A stretch of DNA of 41,059 nt from Bacteroidaceae bacterium. Its GTDB lineage: Bacteria; Bacteroidota; Bacteroidia; Bacteroidales; Bacteroidaceae. The stretch is taken from the NCBI GenBank assembly GCA_024688885.1, contig JAILDV010000042.1:1-41059 (forward strand), in the 5' to 3' direction. Positions 40,834 through 41,059 of this stretch are shown here, piece by piece. The stretch's first letter is position 1; every line of letters starts with the position of its first letter. Below the pieces are notes generated by a model that was given only the letters and a program-made list of their open reading frames with translations, was not told the origin of the DNA and searched no databases. The translations under genes and the position numbers were made by a program.

Positions 40834-41059
40834 ATGGACATTAACGTAAAGACAATCAAATTCGACGCGACGGACAAGTTGCAGGAATTCATCCAGAAGA
40901 AAGTTGGAAAACTGGACAAGCTTTGCAACGATATAAGAAAGGTTGAGGTGTCATTGAAGGTCGTGAAACCAGAGACGGCAATGAACAAGCAGGCGAGCCT
41001 CACTGTAGTGCTGCCAAAAACGGAGTTGTTTGCCGAGAAGATTTGCGACACATTTGAAG
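40834..41059 (+). CDS. hpf: Ribosome hibernation promoting factor (HPF/RaiA family), cut by window end
   Basis: The first 75 residues are visible: MDINVKTIKFDATDKLQEFIQKKVGKLDKLC, then VEVSLKVVKPETAMNKQASLTVVLPKTELFAEK. These form the beta-alpha-beta start of the HPF/YfiA fold, which binds the 30S decoding region and silences ribosomes. The start at 40834 is 30 bp after the xer stop. The C-terminus lies outside the window. Confidence 0.92.
   Translation, partial: MDINVKTIKFDATDKLQEFIQKKVGKLDKLCNDIRKVEVSLKVVKPETAMNKQASLTVVLPKTELFAEKICDTFE

Overview
This window looks like a chromosomal piece of a Bacteroidales bacterium, most likely from the Prevotella/Segatella/Bacteroides group. The evidence is the recurrent Bacteroidetes-type promoter (TTTG, about 19-21 nt, TAnnTTTG; best copies before rpsU, rhaB and a DUF4143 ATPase), the gene order rpsU - xer recombinase - hpf, a DUF2027-type N-terminus, Bacteroidales-style lipoproteins and an L-rhamnose operon. 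No rRNA or tRNA gene was seen.

Region 1 (1-8823) is a decayed surface-polysaccharide locus with a defence module inserted. It holds the end of a winged-helix protein, a DegT-type aminotransferase riddled with short in-frame repeats, a four-helix-bundle protein, and only the C-terminal end of an FnlA/CapE-type sugar dehydratase. These are followed by a three-gene defence operon (2630-8289) and then by a WbuC cupin. The operon encodes RdrA-like (ATPase) and RdrB-like (adenosine deaminase fold) proteins of the RADAR anti-phage system. They are preceded by an overlapping gene for a class III cyclase homology protein resembling PycC of Pycsar, whose two metal-binding aspartates are replaced. I do not know this combination as a described RADAR type.

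Region 2 (8899-17020) is a same-strand gene run. A promoter leads into an AAA ATPase, a small PD-(D/E)XK-like protein and an M42 aminopeptidase translationally coupled to it. Next come a 34-residue peptide gene, a 13-bp-stem terminator, a radical SAM/SPASM enzyme with a PqqD-like N-terminus, an SNF2 helicase, a protein with a HEPN-type R-x4-H motif, and a small protein. The second half resembles a RiPP (modified peptide) locus with the usual peptide/attenuator/maturase layout, but joined to nucleic-acid enzymes. It is the best candidate here for an undescribed system.

Region 3 (17034-22228) is mobile-element debris: DUF2188, a degenerate amidase, a possible 48-aa small protein behind a good promoter, a helicase-associated domain, a Bro-N antirepressor, a winged-helix protein, an AAA/DUF4143 ATPase and a decayed NCS2 permease tail.

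Region 4 (22343-25939) returns to polysaccharide synthesis: a WecA/MraY-family membrane protein fused to a WbuC cupin, with three acidic catalytic positions altered, followed by a CapD/FlaA1-type dehydratase.

Region 5 (25940-41059) is mostly core genome: rhaB, rhaA, an MFS transporter, rhaD and tadA; several lipoproteins; an ECF sigma factor with a membrane partner; an acyl-CoA synthetase; rhaM; a DUF2027-like protein; and rpsU - xer - hpf (cut by the window end).

A feature running through the window is short tandem repeats, mostly with a strict 7-bp period and a different consensus at each site (547, 1162, about 18044, 25943, 27909, 30782). Hexamer and 12-bp arrays also occur. Several lie inside genes.
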